This document shows positions 45,304-55,950 of a stretch of 64,000 nt of DNA, piece after piece; positions within the stretch are counted from its first letter, which is position 1, and each line of letters opens with the position of its first letter. The stretch is from contig CP136067.1 in NCBI GenBank assembly GCA_032622095.1, positions 39,661,549 to 39,725,548 of the forward strand, in the 5' to 3' direction. This DNA is from Siphonodentalium dalli. Its lineage: Eukaryota > Mollusca > Scaphopoda > Gadilida > Siphonodentaliidae. The position numbers were made by a program, and so were the translations under genes. The notes below the pieces were generated by a model. The model did not search any database and was not told the origin of the DNA. It was given only the letters and a program-made list of their open reading frames with translations.

Positions 45304-45770
45304 ATGTGACCCGCCATATAAAATCCAGTCGTAAGTCGGGATTTTTTTTACCCGGTGCCAATGCATTCTCTTATATATGCGAGTCGACCATAGGTCGCCT
45401 CGCATATATAAGAGAATGCATTGGCCTAACAATTTTTTATCATTTTTTTTAAATAAATGTTTCTTACAATTTTTAGGACATAAAATAAAAAACATCCATT
45501 ACCCTGCAGGGAGCCCCTCATATATATAGAAGCATATAGAAGAGTGTCGTCTGCTCATGTTTGTCTGGCGCTCTGTATGGGTGAAATTATAAAATTGTTA
45601 AAGAATACAAGAACAAATTATTAAAATTGTAAAAAATTGTTAGGCCAATGCATTCTCTTATATATGCGAGGCGACCTATCGTCGACTCGCATATATAAGA
45701 GAATGCATTGGCACAGGGTAAAAAAAATCACAACTTACGACTGGATTTGATATGGCGGGTCACTATATCA
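45304..45770. mobile_element. MITE family H carrying two cassettes
   Basis: GTGACCCGCCATATAAAATC and its inverse GATTTGATATGGCGGGTCAC are the termini, with no TTAA. Inside each end, TTTTACCC(G/T)GTGCC leads straight into a cassette (45357-45425 and 45644-45712, reverse complementary). A third, unrelated carrier of the cassette. A half copy is at 52731-52975. Confidence 0.8.
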
Positions 45771-45895
45771 CTCCAATATACATATATAGTCTGCTATATT
45801 AATTTGTAATTGTACTTTCCATGTATGTATATTGTAAATAAATTATCCTATATCCTATCCTGTCCTGTAGCGTAGAATAAGTAGGATGCCAGAGC

Positions 45896-47042
45896 CAGGG
45901 ATGTGGCTAGAGGGTCTCCGCTGGGGGGGGGGGGGGTGTTCCTTGGGAATTTCCAACTGCACCCCCCCCCCCCCTTGAGTCGGAATCACACCAACATAAT
46001 TCCATTTGCACCCCCCCTTGAGTCGCAATAATTCCATTTGCACCCCCCCCTTGAGTCGCAATAATTCCATTTGCACCCCCCCCTTGTACCTCATGCTCAG
46101 GCCTAATTTCCTATATATTCAATAAGCCATGCTTCTATTTTCCCAGTATGAGAACATTAAGATATTTTAACCTGAAAATTGCCCCCAAAAAAAACAACTA
46201 GTGATCTAATTCCAGACAAATGCACACAGCTACCGACAACAGACCATGAAACACTGGGCCGACCATGGTTGTTTGGCCCGGTGTGAAATGTTTTTGAAAA
46301 CTATATACAAGAAAATCGCAAATCCTAGCATCTAGACTGGCCTCAACTGAAGTTTTCCTAGTGGAAAATTCTTCAACTGATGACCATTTATGTCTACAAG
46401 ATTGACCAAATGTAGTAAAATATTGTTTTGCTAAACTAATTAGCAGTTTTGTATTGGCCATGTGGATGGGGCAATGACACACCGGGCCGACCATGGTTCG
46501 GCCCGGTGTGTGAAAATTTTGAAATCTGAACAAGAAAATCGCAAAATCCTAACATCTAGACTAACCTCAAGCCTTCCTTCCTACTGTTGGAAATTTCAAA
46601 CCCTACACCCCACTTAGTTGGAAAATTTCCAACTGATGACAATTCCAATGACAATGTTGACCAATTGTATGACAATATTGTTTTCTTAAATTAACTAGAA
46701 GTTTTTGACTGGCCACGGGGGAGGGACCAGGACACAAGCTTTCCAAATGTTGGAAATTTCCAACCTGACACCCCCCCCTAAGGTTGGAAAATTTCCAACT
46801 GATGTCCATTTCTGTCAAAATTTTTAACCAAAAATAGGAACATATGCAAAAATTGGTCGAAAAACAATAAATTCCCCCCAATAAATTGTTTTATAATCAA
46901 ACTACAAGAACATTTTCAACCAATTGTTGGTGTGAAATTTCGTTGTGGCAGGTATGAAATTTCCAACTATTGAAAATATAGCTCTCTGCTGGGGGGGTGA
47001 GACACCCCCCCCCCCACACCCCCCCCTCTAGCCACATCCCTG
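45896..47042. mobile_element. hAT-like element with G/C tracts and perfect 8-bp target duplication
   Basis: CAGGGATGTGGCTAGAGGG opens and CCCTCTAGCCACATCCCTG closes. GCCAGAGC flanks both sides (45888-45895, 47043-47050). Long G- and C-runs lie just inside both ends, and the interior repeats GGAAATTTCCAACC/TTCCAACTGATG phrases. No transposase. A related element is at 54309-55270. Confidence 0.88.
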
Positions 47043-47084
47043 GCCAGAGCACGAATCAGTGGCATTATTAATTGACAAGCTTAG

Positions 47085-47508
47085 AGGCCCACTTAAGTTT
47101 TGAATGCCCAGATTACATTATTCCATATTATATACCATTTGGAAGAGGAACCAAAATAATATATATAATATTCCACCAGAACACGAAGCAGCTGTGGCCA
47201 AGGACTGTCCACCAAGTGATAGAGATTCATTCCAAGACTCCCCCTTCTCAACACAGAATGCATCAAAATTCAAACTAAGAGATAGAGTTATTTCCCTTCC
47301 ACTGAGTATAATAGACTTTATAGTACAGTCCGGATCAAAATTAAATGCAGGAAACACCTTGGTACCTCGACAAAAACAACATGTTCCCAGTTTATTCGAC
47401 CGGACCAGTTAATAATACAATGTTTTGGAGCTTCCTCTTTCAAATGGTATGTAACATGGAATATGTTGTATATAATGTGATCTGGTGAATCGAAAATTAA
47501 GTGGGCCT
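47085..47508. mobile_element. MITE family E, copy 2
   Basis: AGGCCCACTTAAGTTTTGAA opens and TCGAAAATTAAGTGGGCCT closes. The body is clearly related to 43590-43987 (GAGCTTCCTCTTTCAAATGG). Confidence 0.78.
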
Positions 47509-47586
47509 TTAATAACAATATCCTATAATCTCATGTCAAACAGGATATTTTTGCAACCACCTAAGCGTGACTTTGTAAAACTCTGG

Positions 47587-50500
47587 TATAGGTTACCCAC
47601 AACTAATTATTTTCCATAGGCGACAGTGTTAACTAAAAGTCCCGTCGGCCATGGCTTTGACCTAGTTGAGCTTCTAGTGGTCAATTTTCCCTTAGAACGT
47701 CATCCTCTGCACCAGTATGTGACAACAAACGCGCCCTTTTCGGTATTTTTTTCAAACGATAATCTTGCATTTCCACAACTACCCCATTTACTGCAAAAAA
47801 AATCAGCAGCATAAAAATACCCAGACCCCTTCCGTAACTTCTGGACGGCACCAGACTCTTCCTGGACATCTAAACATACACGATCGCCATATTTACGTAG
47901 GCTATGATTTTCTGTTCCCGATTAGGGATATTTCCCTCAGTGATAATCAACCAATCAGCAGCCAGAATTTTTTTTTATGCTGACTCGAGTTTCCCTACAC
48001 AAATTCAAGAAAAGTAACTCTATATAATTAGTTGTTTGTAACCTATATTTGAAAAGAAAATTGAAGTTTGATCGTGTAAACCGCGCCAATTTTACAAAAA
48101 AAGCTTTACCGTGATACAATAGAAATATAGGAGTTATTGGACATCCTATTATCTCCCAGCGGTCATTTAACCCACATACCCCGTTTTAAAATTAACAATT
48201 TTTTTGGGGTAAGAAATAACACCAGTAATAGAATCCTGATAAATCTGGAAGCGCAGTTTAGTAGAAAAGATACTAATGTCTCATGTTAGGCTTGTCATAG
48301 ACATATATACTGCACAGTGTCGCATGTCCCATGTCCATCCACTCACTAGTGGGGATATTATGACCACAAATGTGACCACACCCCAAATTCAGGGTTTTTC
48401 ATCATAATTTAATTTGTAAAAACCGACTCGCGTGCATAACGCACACGATAGAAAGTAATATGTATAAGTTTTGAAAACTAGTCACGTACATCTACCATAC
48501 GTTTTAAGGAATTTATCTAATTTTGAACAATACAATGTTTAATTGCATTTGAAATAGACCCCCCCCCCCCCTCAAAATTTCACCATCCGATGATGGTTTG
48601 GTTCAATGATAGGCGGATGTCCCTTTAAATTTCAGTACTTTTCAGGAGTTTGAGTCGAATTTCTATCAGAGAAACTTCCATCACCTCGACCGTGCTATTT
48701 TGAACATTAAAGGTCCACCCATATGCACAAAATGGATGATTTTCAGAAAATTTCGCCTCCGGAAAAAGTTGAAGTTCCGGCGACAGAGGGTTAATAAATG
48801 TCTCGCATAATCTGAAAATGGGTCTGTAGGGCGTGAAAATATAATAACTCAACAAAACGAGTGAGTCTTTGTTTATCAGTGTTCCTAAATTCGCTGCCCT
48901 GAACGATATTTGAAAAATGTGATTTTTTTGCCTATAGGTTACCCACAACTAATTATTTTCCATAGGCGACAGTGTTAACTAAAAGTCCCGTCGGCCATGG
49001 CTTTGACCTAGTTGAGCTTCTAGTGGTCAATTTTCCCTTAGAACGTCATCCTCTGCACCAGTATGTGACAACAAACGCGCCCTTTTCGGTATTTTTTTCA
49101 AACGATAATCTTGCATTTCCACAACTACCCCATTTACTGCAAAAAAATCAGCAGCATAAAAATACCCAGACCCCTTCCGTAACTTCTGGACGGCACCAGA
49201 CTCTTCCTGGACATCTAAACATACACGATCGCCATATTTACGTAGGCTATGATTTTCTGTTCCCGATTAGGGATATTTCCCTCAGTGATAATCAACCAAT
49301 CAGCAGCCAGAATTTTTTTTTATGCTGACTCGAGTTTCCCTACACAAATTCAAGAAAAGTAACTCTATATAATTAGTTGTTTGTAACCTATATTTGAAAA
49401 GAAAATTGAAGTTTGATCGTGTAAACCGCGCCAATTTTACAAAAAAAGCTTTACCGTGATACAATAGAAATATAGGAGTTATTGGACATCCTATTATCTC
49501 CCAGCGGTCATTTAACCCACATACCCCGTTTTAAAATTAACAATTTTTTTGGGGTAAGAAATAACACCAGTAATAGAATCCTGATAAATCTGGAAGCGCA
49601 GTTTAGTAGAAAAGATACTAATGTCTCATGTTAGGCTTGTCATAGACATATATACTGCACAGTGTCGCATGTCCCATGTCCATCCACTCACTAGTGGGGA
49701 TATTATGACCACAAATGTGACCACACCCCAAATTCAGGGTTTTTCATCATAATTTAATTTGTAAAAACCGACTCGCGTGCATAACGCACACGATAGAAAG
49801 TAATATGTATAAGTTTTGAAAACTAGTCACGTACATCTACCATACGTTTTAAGGAATTTATCTAATTTTGAACAATACAATGTTTAATTGCATTTGAAAT
49901 AGACCCCCCCCCCCCTCAAAATTTCACCATCCGATGATGGTTTGGTTCAATGATAGGCGGATGTCCCTTTAAATTTCAGTACTTTTCAGGAGTTTGAGTC
50001 GAATTTCTATCAGAGAAACTTCCATCACCTCGACCGTGCTATTTTGAACATTAAAGGTCCACCCATATGCACAAAATGGATGATTTTCAGAAAATTTCGC
50101 CTCCGGAAAAAGTTGAAGTTCCGGCGACAGAGGGTTAATAAATGTCTCGCATAATCTGAAAATGGGTCTGTAGGGCGTGAAAATATAATAACTCAACAAA
50201 ACGAGTGAGTCTTTGTTTATCAGTGTTCCTAAATTCGCTGCCCTGAACGATATTTGAAAAATGTGATTTTTTTGCCTATAGGTTACCCACAACTAATTAT
50301 TTTCCATAGGCGACAGTGTTAACTAAAAGTCCCGTCGGCCATGGCTTTGACCTAGTTGAGCTTCTAGTGGTCAATTTTCCCTTAGAACGTCATCCTCTGC
50401 ACCAGTATGTGACAACAAACGCGCCCTTTTCGGTATTTTTTTCAAACGATAATCTTGCATTTCCACAACTACCCCATTTACTGCAAAAAAATCAGCAGCA

Positions 50501-50736
50501 TAAAAATACCCAGACCCCTTCCGTAACTTCTGGACGGCACCAGACTCTTCCTGGACATCTAAACATACACGATCGCCATATTTACGTAGGCTATGATTTT
50601 CTGTTCCCGATTAGGGATATTTCCCTCAGTGATAATCAACCAATCAGCAGCCAGAATTTTTTTTTATGCTGACTCGAGTTTCCCTACACAAATTCAAGAA
50701 AAGTAACTCTATATAATTAGTTGTTTGTAACCTATA
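47587..50736. repeat. 1.34-kb tandem array: MITE F, spacer, MITE F, spacer, MITE F
   Basis: Three nearly identical 460-bp elements (47587-48047, 48933-49392, 50277-50736) alternate with two nearly identical spacers of about 885 bp (48048-48932, 49393-50276). Each MITE begins TATAGGTTACCCACAACTAA and ends TTAGTTGTTTGTAACCTATA. The differences I found are run-length changes in an A tract (47795 region) and C tracts. The array stops exactly at a MITE end. Confidence 0.92.
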
Positions 50737-50738
50737 AG

Positions 50739-50957
50739 CATGTGTCACTGAGTCGCGGCCATATTGGATCCATCCAACCCGGTTCCGCTGTTTTATTGCT
50801 ACATGTCAAAGTTCTGGATTAGCATTCCATATATAAATTCATGAATATTCAAAAGTTCCATATTTGTAACGCTACTCCAGAACTGTGACCTGTAGCACTA
50901 AAACAACGGAACGGGGCTGGATGGATCCAATATGGCAGCGACTCGGTGACAAAGCTT
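50739..50957. repeat. Fold-back repeat next to the MITE F array
   Basis: GAGTCGCGGCCATATTGGAT at 50753 and its inverse (ATCCAATATGGCAGCGACTC) form arms of about 65 bp around a 90-bp centre. It starts 3 bp after the last MITE F. Confidence 0.72.
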
Positions 50958-51040
50958 ATTGGAAAAAAATATCCTGATAAATTACTGGATATATAGATAC
51001 AAACGAATGAATTAATTAGGAATTCGAGTTTATAACTTAC

Positions 51041-51230
51041 CATATGACCACACTTCAATCATATACGTCTCACTCCTGGGTCCTGCGCCAGCGGAGTTGA
51101 ACACCTGCACATCGGTGTAGTATTTACGACCCGGTTTGAGCCCTATCATCATTGCTTCAGTTAGATTAGAACCATAACAATTCACTCCGTTACTCGGAAC
51201 AGTTTCTGTCTTTGCGTCCCAGTAGTTAAC
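51041..51230 (-). CDS. CNTN: Contactin-like gene, FnIII exon (second half of middle domain)
   Basis: The acceptor is TTTTCCCAAG and the donor GTAAGTTATA. It encodes VNYWDAKTETVPSNGVNCYG, SNLTEAMMIGLKPGRKYYTD, VQVFNSAGAGPRSETYMIEV and WSYG. GLKPGRKYYTDVQVFNSAGA is the E-G strand signature of an FnIII domain (L.P...Y...V...N..G.G). NLT is a potential N-glycosylation site. It enters in phase 0 and ends one base into a codon. Confidence 0.92.
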
Positions 51231-51287
51231 CTTGGGAAAAATACCAACAAAAACACATACTACAGGATTTTATAACCTCATGATCTG

Positions 51288-52600
51288 GATCAAGCCATGA
51301 ATCTCTATTATGGCTAAAGCCCGTATATAGAGATCATATTCCACCAGTACACCTGGGAACTTTTTGAAGTTTTGACAGGGAACCTTGTGCAGTCGAAACA
51401 ATAACGCGGGGAATATATTTCTTATTAACGCCACCGGTGTATATTGTTGGCCAAATTATAGAAATCCATGGTCCTATGTATAGGAATCACGGAACTACAT
51501 GTAAATGGTTTCCCATAGGCGACAGTGTTAACGTTTTGGCCAAATTCACTGAATTGAAGCCTGCAGGCCATATCAGTGATGTTTACCCGGCTAGATTGAC
51601 ACCAGTTGGTCACGAAAATGGACGAAAAATCATAGGTCATGTGTTTACTTTTTAAAATAAATCCCCAAGTGTACGACAGGGCTATCCCACAGCCAAATTT
51701 GATCTGGACAAATCCAGAACTACAGCAGCTAGTTAAATAAATTTCCCGCTCACAAAAATCCATTCCCCCATTCATTCACCAGTTTAAATTATTTAGATAT
51801 GATGTACAAATCAAATAAACGCGATGTCATCCTTTAATAACGTGTCGCATGTATCAGGTGAAGGGCATTCTTCAGTTACCTTCACCTTTAGCATTCCACG
51901 GTGTACTCGTTCCCCGACTCTAGAACACATTTAGCTCCCTGATTCCTATAGGTTTTATAAATAGATAATTGGTTTTTCAGGTTATTTTGGGACGCGTTAA
52001 AGTTGTACTGCGACCTCGAGTCCGGTAAAAGCTGTAGTTGGAATGTCCAAGTTCGTGAAAGTTCTATTGACTATGCCGATGATTTGAGAAGCTTTATTGT
52101 TTTAGGATATTGTAGAAAAGCTAATCTGGCCGTGTCAAATTGAGCTATAGCAATGGGATATCTAGCAGGACAACACATTTCGGGTTTTCGTGGGGTGTGT
52201 ATTCGCTGGATGTCTTATAGTTGCAGTATATAACTACATGTATTATTTAACGGAATTCTGAGGCGGTGCATTCATGTAACAAATATATTTTATATTATAT
52301 TTTATATTTATGGCTAATACTATATATGATCTTGGTGGCGTTACCATTTCTGACTATGGTTTTCTTGGTTATTATGTTCCTTAATAATGTACTTCACTGA
52401 AGGTGAAGGTCCAAACTCGAAATTTCACGATTTTCTAAGTGACTTTGTGGGCGATTTTGCTTCGCGTCGCTTACAATTATGGAATTTCTCCTGGGTAATT
52501 AATTCAATGTTTATTGCGATATCGGCTCAGAAAGGTCACAGAAAAGCATGCAATTTCGAGTTGGGACATTCATGGCATGATCCACTCGTGATTTTGATTT
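51288..52600. mobile_element. MITE family G, copy 2, interrupted by a nested element (51426-52343)
   Basis: ATATTCCACCAGTACA and TTTTGACAGGGAACCTT match 34330-34375. The similarity breaks at 51425 and resumes at about 52365 with GTTCCTTAATAATGTACTTC. The insert has TAACGCCACC at its left and GGTGGCGTTA at its right, a 10-bp inverted terminus, and no gene. The right arm of G is mostly lost. Confidence 0.6.
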
Positions 52601-52730
52601 CAGCTGAATTAAACTGAATTATTAGCTAGCGGAGACCGCAACAGAACCCAAGGGTTACATCCATTTATATACCTATAGATATTTTAAACACTCTACCCCC
52701 CCCCCTTGACGTACTATCCAATTTGTTTTA

Positions 52731-52975
52731 CCCTGTGCCAATGCATTCTCTTATATATGCGAGTCCACCATAGGTCGCCTCGCATATATAAGAGAATGCA
52801 TTGGCCTAACAATTTTTTACAATTTTTATAATTTGTTCTTGTATTCTTTAACATTTTTATATTTCACCCATACAGAGCTCCAGACAAACACGAGCAGACG
52901 ACACTCTTCTGTATGCTTCTATAATGTGTGGGGCTCCATGCAGGGTAATGGATGTTTTTTATTTTATGTCCTAAA
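52731..52975. repeat. Half of MITE H with one cassette
   Basis: TTTACCCTGTGCC leads into cassette 52737-52805. Then GGGTAATGGATGTTTTTTAT and TCTGTATGCTTCTATA match the interior of 45304-45770 in reverse orientation. The outer terminus is missing. Confidence 0.7.
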
Positions 52976-52990
52976 TAGTTCATTGTTTTA

Positions 52991-53394
52991 GAGGCTCATT
53001 TAATTTAGTCCCCGATTATTTCTATACAGAATCACTGTTATTGACTATTGTTGGCATGAAACAAAACCAACAATATATATATATTCACCAGGCCCAGATT
53101 AAGAAGTGTCCACCAAGGGAGAGGATTATCAGATTCACCCAATACTTCCCAACTGTTAACCCAGAATGCATCATAATTCAAACTAAGAGATATAGTTATT
53201 CCACTTCCATTGAGAATGATAGACTTTGCAGTACAGTCCGGATAAAAATTAAGCACATAACATACATCGGTACAACAGGTTATTCGACCGGATAAGGTGA
53301 TAATACAATGTTTTGGAGCTTCCTTTTACAAATGGTATATATTATGGAATATGTTGTTTAATGTGAAATGTAGATTCGAAAATTAAGTGGGCCT
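52991..53394. mobile_element. MITE family E, copy 3
   Basis: AGGCTCATTTAATTTAGTCC opens and TCGAAAATTAAGTGGGCCT closes. It shares the internal GAGCTTCCTTTTACAAATGG with the other copies. The most diverged of three. Confidence 0.7.
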
Positions 53395-54300
53395 TTAATG
53401 GGATGTTCATTAAAGGTTACATTGATGTAAATAGGGTACGGAGTGACATCTAGCGGATGCGGGAGGAATATATAGGAGAGAATAAAATAGACACTGGGTC
53501 CTGATTGGTCAATAGCCTTGTGTGCTTTTCGCATAAAAAAATCATCACACCTCTTCCCTATGATTTCCCATAGATAAAATAACCATTGGCACAGGAATTA
53601 ACCCTTTGTAGTGAAGTTTGAATTTTTTGGTGTGGTCTAAAATATGACAGTATTTTTTATCCGGTTCTGACACTAGTACACAAGATTTAAAGGCGAATTC
53701 CCTGCTAGACAGACATGATTTTTTTGTGTAAAAAGTTTCCCAAAATGTCAATTTTTCAGATTTAAAGAAAATTTTGGACCCAACATTTATATTGCCAACA
53801 GTATACGCTAAAACGTTAACACTGAGGCCTATGGAAAACATTTACACCAGTGTAACATAAAACAGGATCGTTTTGTGTTTGCACACGAATCCAGGTTTCT
53901 TTCCAGACACGAGGAGTAACTCTGAAGCTCATAAATCGACTCTTGTCACTATTCCAGCTTAGGATGGATAACTCTATGCACATAAAAATAATGGATTCTT
54001 CCTCCCGACGCTGTGTATGATCTCACATACCTGTGTATGATCTGCGGCGGTATGCAATACAACTTTTTAATACTTCTGGTAAACATATATATTGCTAATT
54101 TTACCATTTATATTGTTGTTTATTAGTCCTATATATATGTACCGCATATTACAACAAAGTGATATTTAAAGTAACACGTACACCGTGCCTCTATAAATCA
54201 GATACATTCATATTTACATAGCCCGCGGGTGTTACACTGAATAATGTTCGGTGATTTGTCAACTGCCGATTGGGTCATGCGTTTCATATCCCAATAAAAG
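53395..54300. other. Contactin-like intron, mixed remnants
   Basis: At 53816 GTTAACACTGAGGCCTATGG is an inverted relative of CCATAGGCGACAGTGTTAAC at 51514 and in MITE F (47617). It may mark the far end of a larger family F element spanning about 51.5-53.85 kb. A partial TTAACCCTTTG end is at 53598. No exon seen. Confidence 0.4.
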
Positions 54301-54308
54301 ACACAATA

Positions 54309-55270
54309 CAGGGACGTGTCTAGTGGTCCCCGTTTGTGGTGGGGGGGGGGTGTCCACATTGAAATTTCCAACTGGCCCCATTGAAACAGACCACATTTTA
54401 CCCCCATGTTCGCATAATCCTATATACAACCCTCCCGATTGGGTTGAATATTCCAACTGTTACCTCACTCAAGCTTTCCAACTGTTGGGAATTTTCAACC
54501 AGTAACCCCCTTAGGGAAATTTCCAACTAATGCTTTTTTTTTCTTTCTTTTTTTTGTTGTTTTTTTGTTTTGTTTTTGTTTTGTTTTGTTTGTTTTGTTT
54601 TGTTGTTTTAGTTTTGTGATACCCATAATATATGAGCAGGTGGATGCACGCACCCCGGTCCCACATATAGAGGCACCCCTGTCTTGAACTTCGATAGTGG
54701 AAACTTCACTAGTGACTTCCAGAGCAGTCTACCTTGCGGCACCTGTTGGCCGGCGGTCACCGAACATGCGGCCCCGGCCTGCACTCTGTGTTAGAAAACC
54801 CAAACACTAGATTATAGTTTTTCCAGTTGATACTTAACTTAAGCCACCACACATAAACCAAGACCGAATGATGGATGGACAGACGGACGGACAGATCCAA
54901 ACCATAATGCGCACGCTCCGCTAGAAATTTGGGGTATATTCTATGATTATATATTGATTTTGATATGTAAATATATGTATGTCGCACGGGAGTTGGGGCG
55001 CCCGATAATATGTATATACTAGTATCCACTGGTAGTCAAACAATACACATCCATGTATTAGCATGCGTGTATATGGCCGCTTGGGTCCCAGATAATAATA
55101 TTAACAATATGCTTAACACATGACATGTAAACCGCCAAACAACCGCCATTTGAATGAATGTGTTTGGTAATGTGGCTAAGTGGCCATGCATAAAATTTCC
55201 AACTGTTGAAAATTATGACCAAAGTTCGGGGGGATTAACACCCACCTCATGTCGCCACGTATGCTCCCTG
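54309..55270. mobile_element. hAT-like element related to 45896
   Basis: It starts CAGGGACGTGTCTAGTGG and ends CACGTATGCTCCCTG. The flanking octamers ACACAATA and ACACCATA differ at one base. The interior shares G-tract and TTTCCAACTGTTGG phrases with 45896-47042. A T/G-rich microsatellite (TTTTGTTTTG type) lies at 54532-54617. Confidence 0.65.
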
Positions 55271-55631
55271 ACACCATAACACGAACAGGCGCATAGAAGC
55301 ACACATTATACTTTATTATACCTCATATTAAAAGCCTATGTTAATTTCCCATAGGGTGTGATTTTACAATTTGCAATGTTTCCCGCCCATGAAACATTGC
55401 CGGTCACCTTTTTTTTGCAATGTTTACCGCTCCGACCGAAAGAGCCCGAACATGTTCACGGAAGCACCCGAACGAAATTTTATGACGTATTTTGACCGTG
55501 GCATTCAAACCGGAAACCCCAAATCGTCACGATTCAGACGACTTCCGCATTCTTCAAAGTAAACATCATGGATGCCGTTGTCAAATCGAAGCGATTCGCG
55601 GATGTTTCACCATGCTGACATGGTTATTCGG

Positions 55632-55786
55632 TATAATAAAAACAATGGTGACCTGGCTCGAGGGCAACATTGCGGATAGTCTCCACTTGGAACCAATGTC
55701 TCCCTCGGCTCCGCCTCGGGAGACATTGGTTCCTCGGGGAGACAATCCGCAATGTTGCCCTCGAGCCAGGTCACCATTTTTATAAT
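55632..55786. repeat. GC-rich perfect-type hairpin
   Basis: AATGGTGACCTGGCTCGAGG and AGGGCAACATTGCGGAT are followed, after ACATTGGTTCC-type inner arms, by the full complement ending CTCGAGCCAGGTCACCATTT. Arms are about 65 bp, in the intron 43 bp below a contactin-like exon donor. Confidence 0.78.
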
Positions 55787-55828
55787 GTTTAATTTGGGGT
55801 CTAAACAGTAATAGTAGCTTCAATATAC

Positions 55829-55950
55829 CTGATATCCCATGACCTCGCCACCGACGGCCAGCCTGGAGTTCTCCATGGGCGTCCATGTTACTATCATCGC
55901 TGTAGAGTTATATGGGTAGGCCCGTACGTTCTGGACGGCTGTTGGTGGCA
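55829..55950 (-). CDS. CNTN: Contactin-like gene, FnIII exon (first half of middle domain)
   Basis: The acceptor is TCTTACTTGTAG and the donor GTATAT. Two bases complete Leu, then PPTAVQNVRAYPYNSTAMIV and TWTPMENSRLAVGGEVMGYQ follow. PP..V.N(V)RA...NSTAMIVTW is a textbook FnIII A-B strand start, and GEVMGYQ joins in phase 0 to VNYW of the next exon. NST is a potential N-glycosylation site. The acceptor and first exon bases are repeated in the intron upstream. Confidence 0.92.

Noticed and set aside
47626-50672. A 118-codon frame (MLTKSPVGHGFDLVELL...) repeated at 48972 and 50316
   Set aside because: It lies inside MITE F with inverted termini. The first copy is truncated by one extra A in a homopolymer, and the repeats merely reflect the recent tandem amplification.
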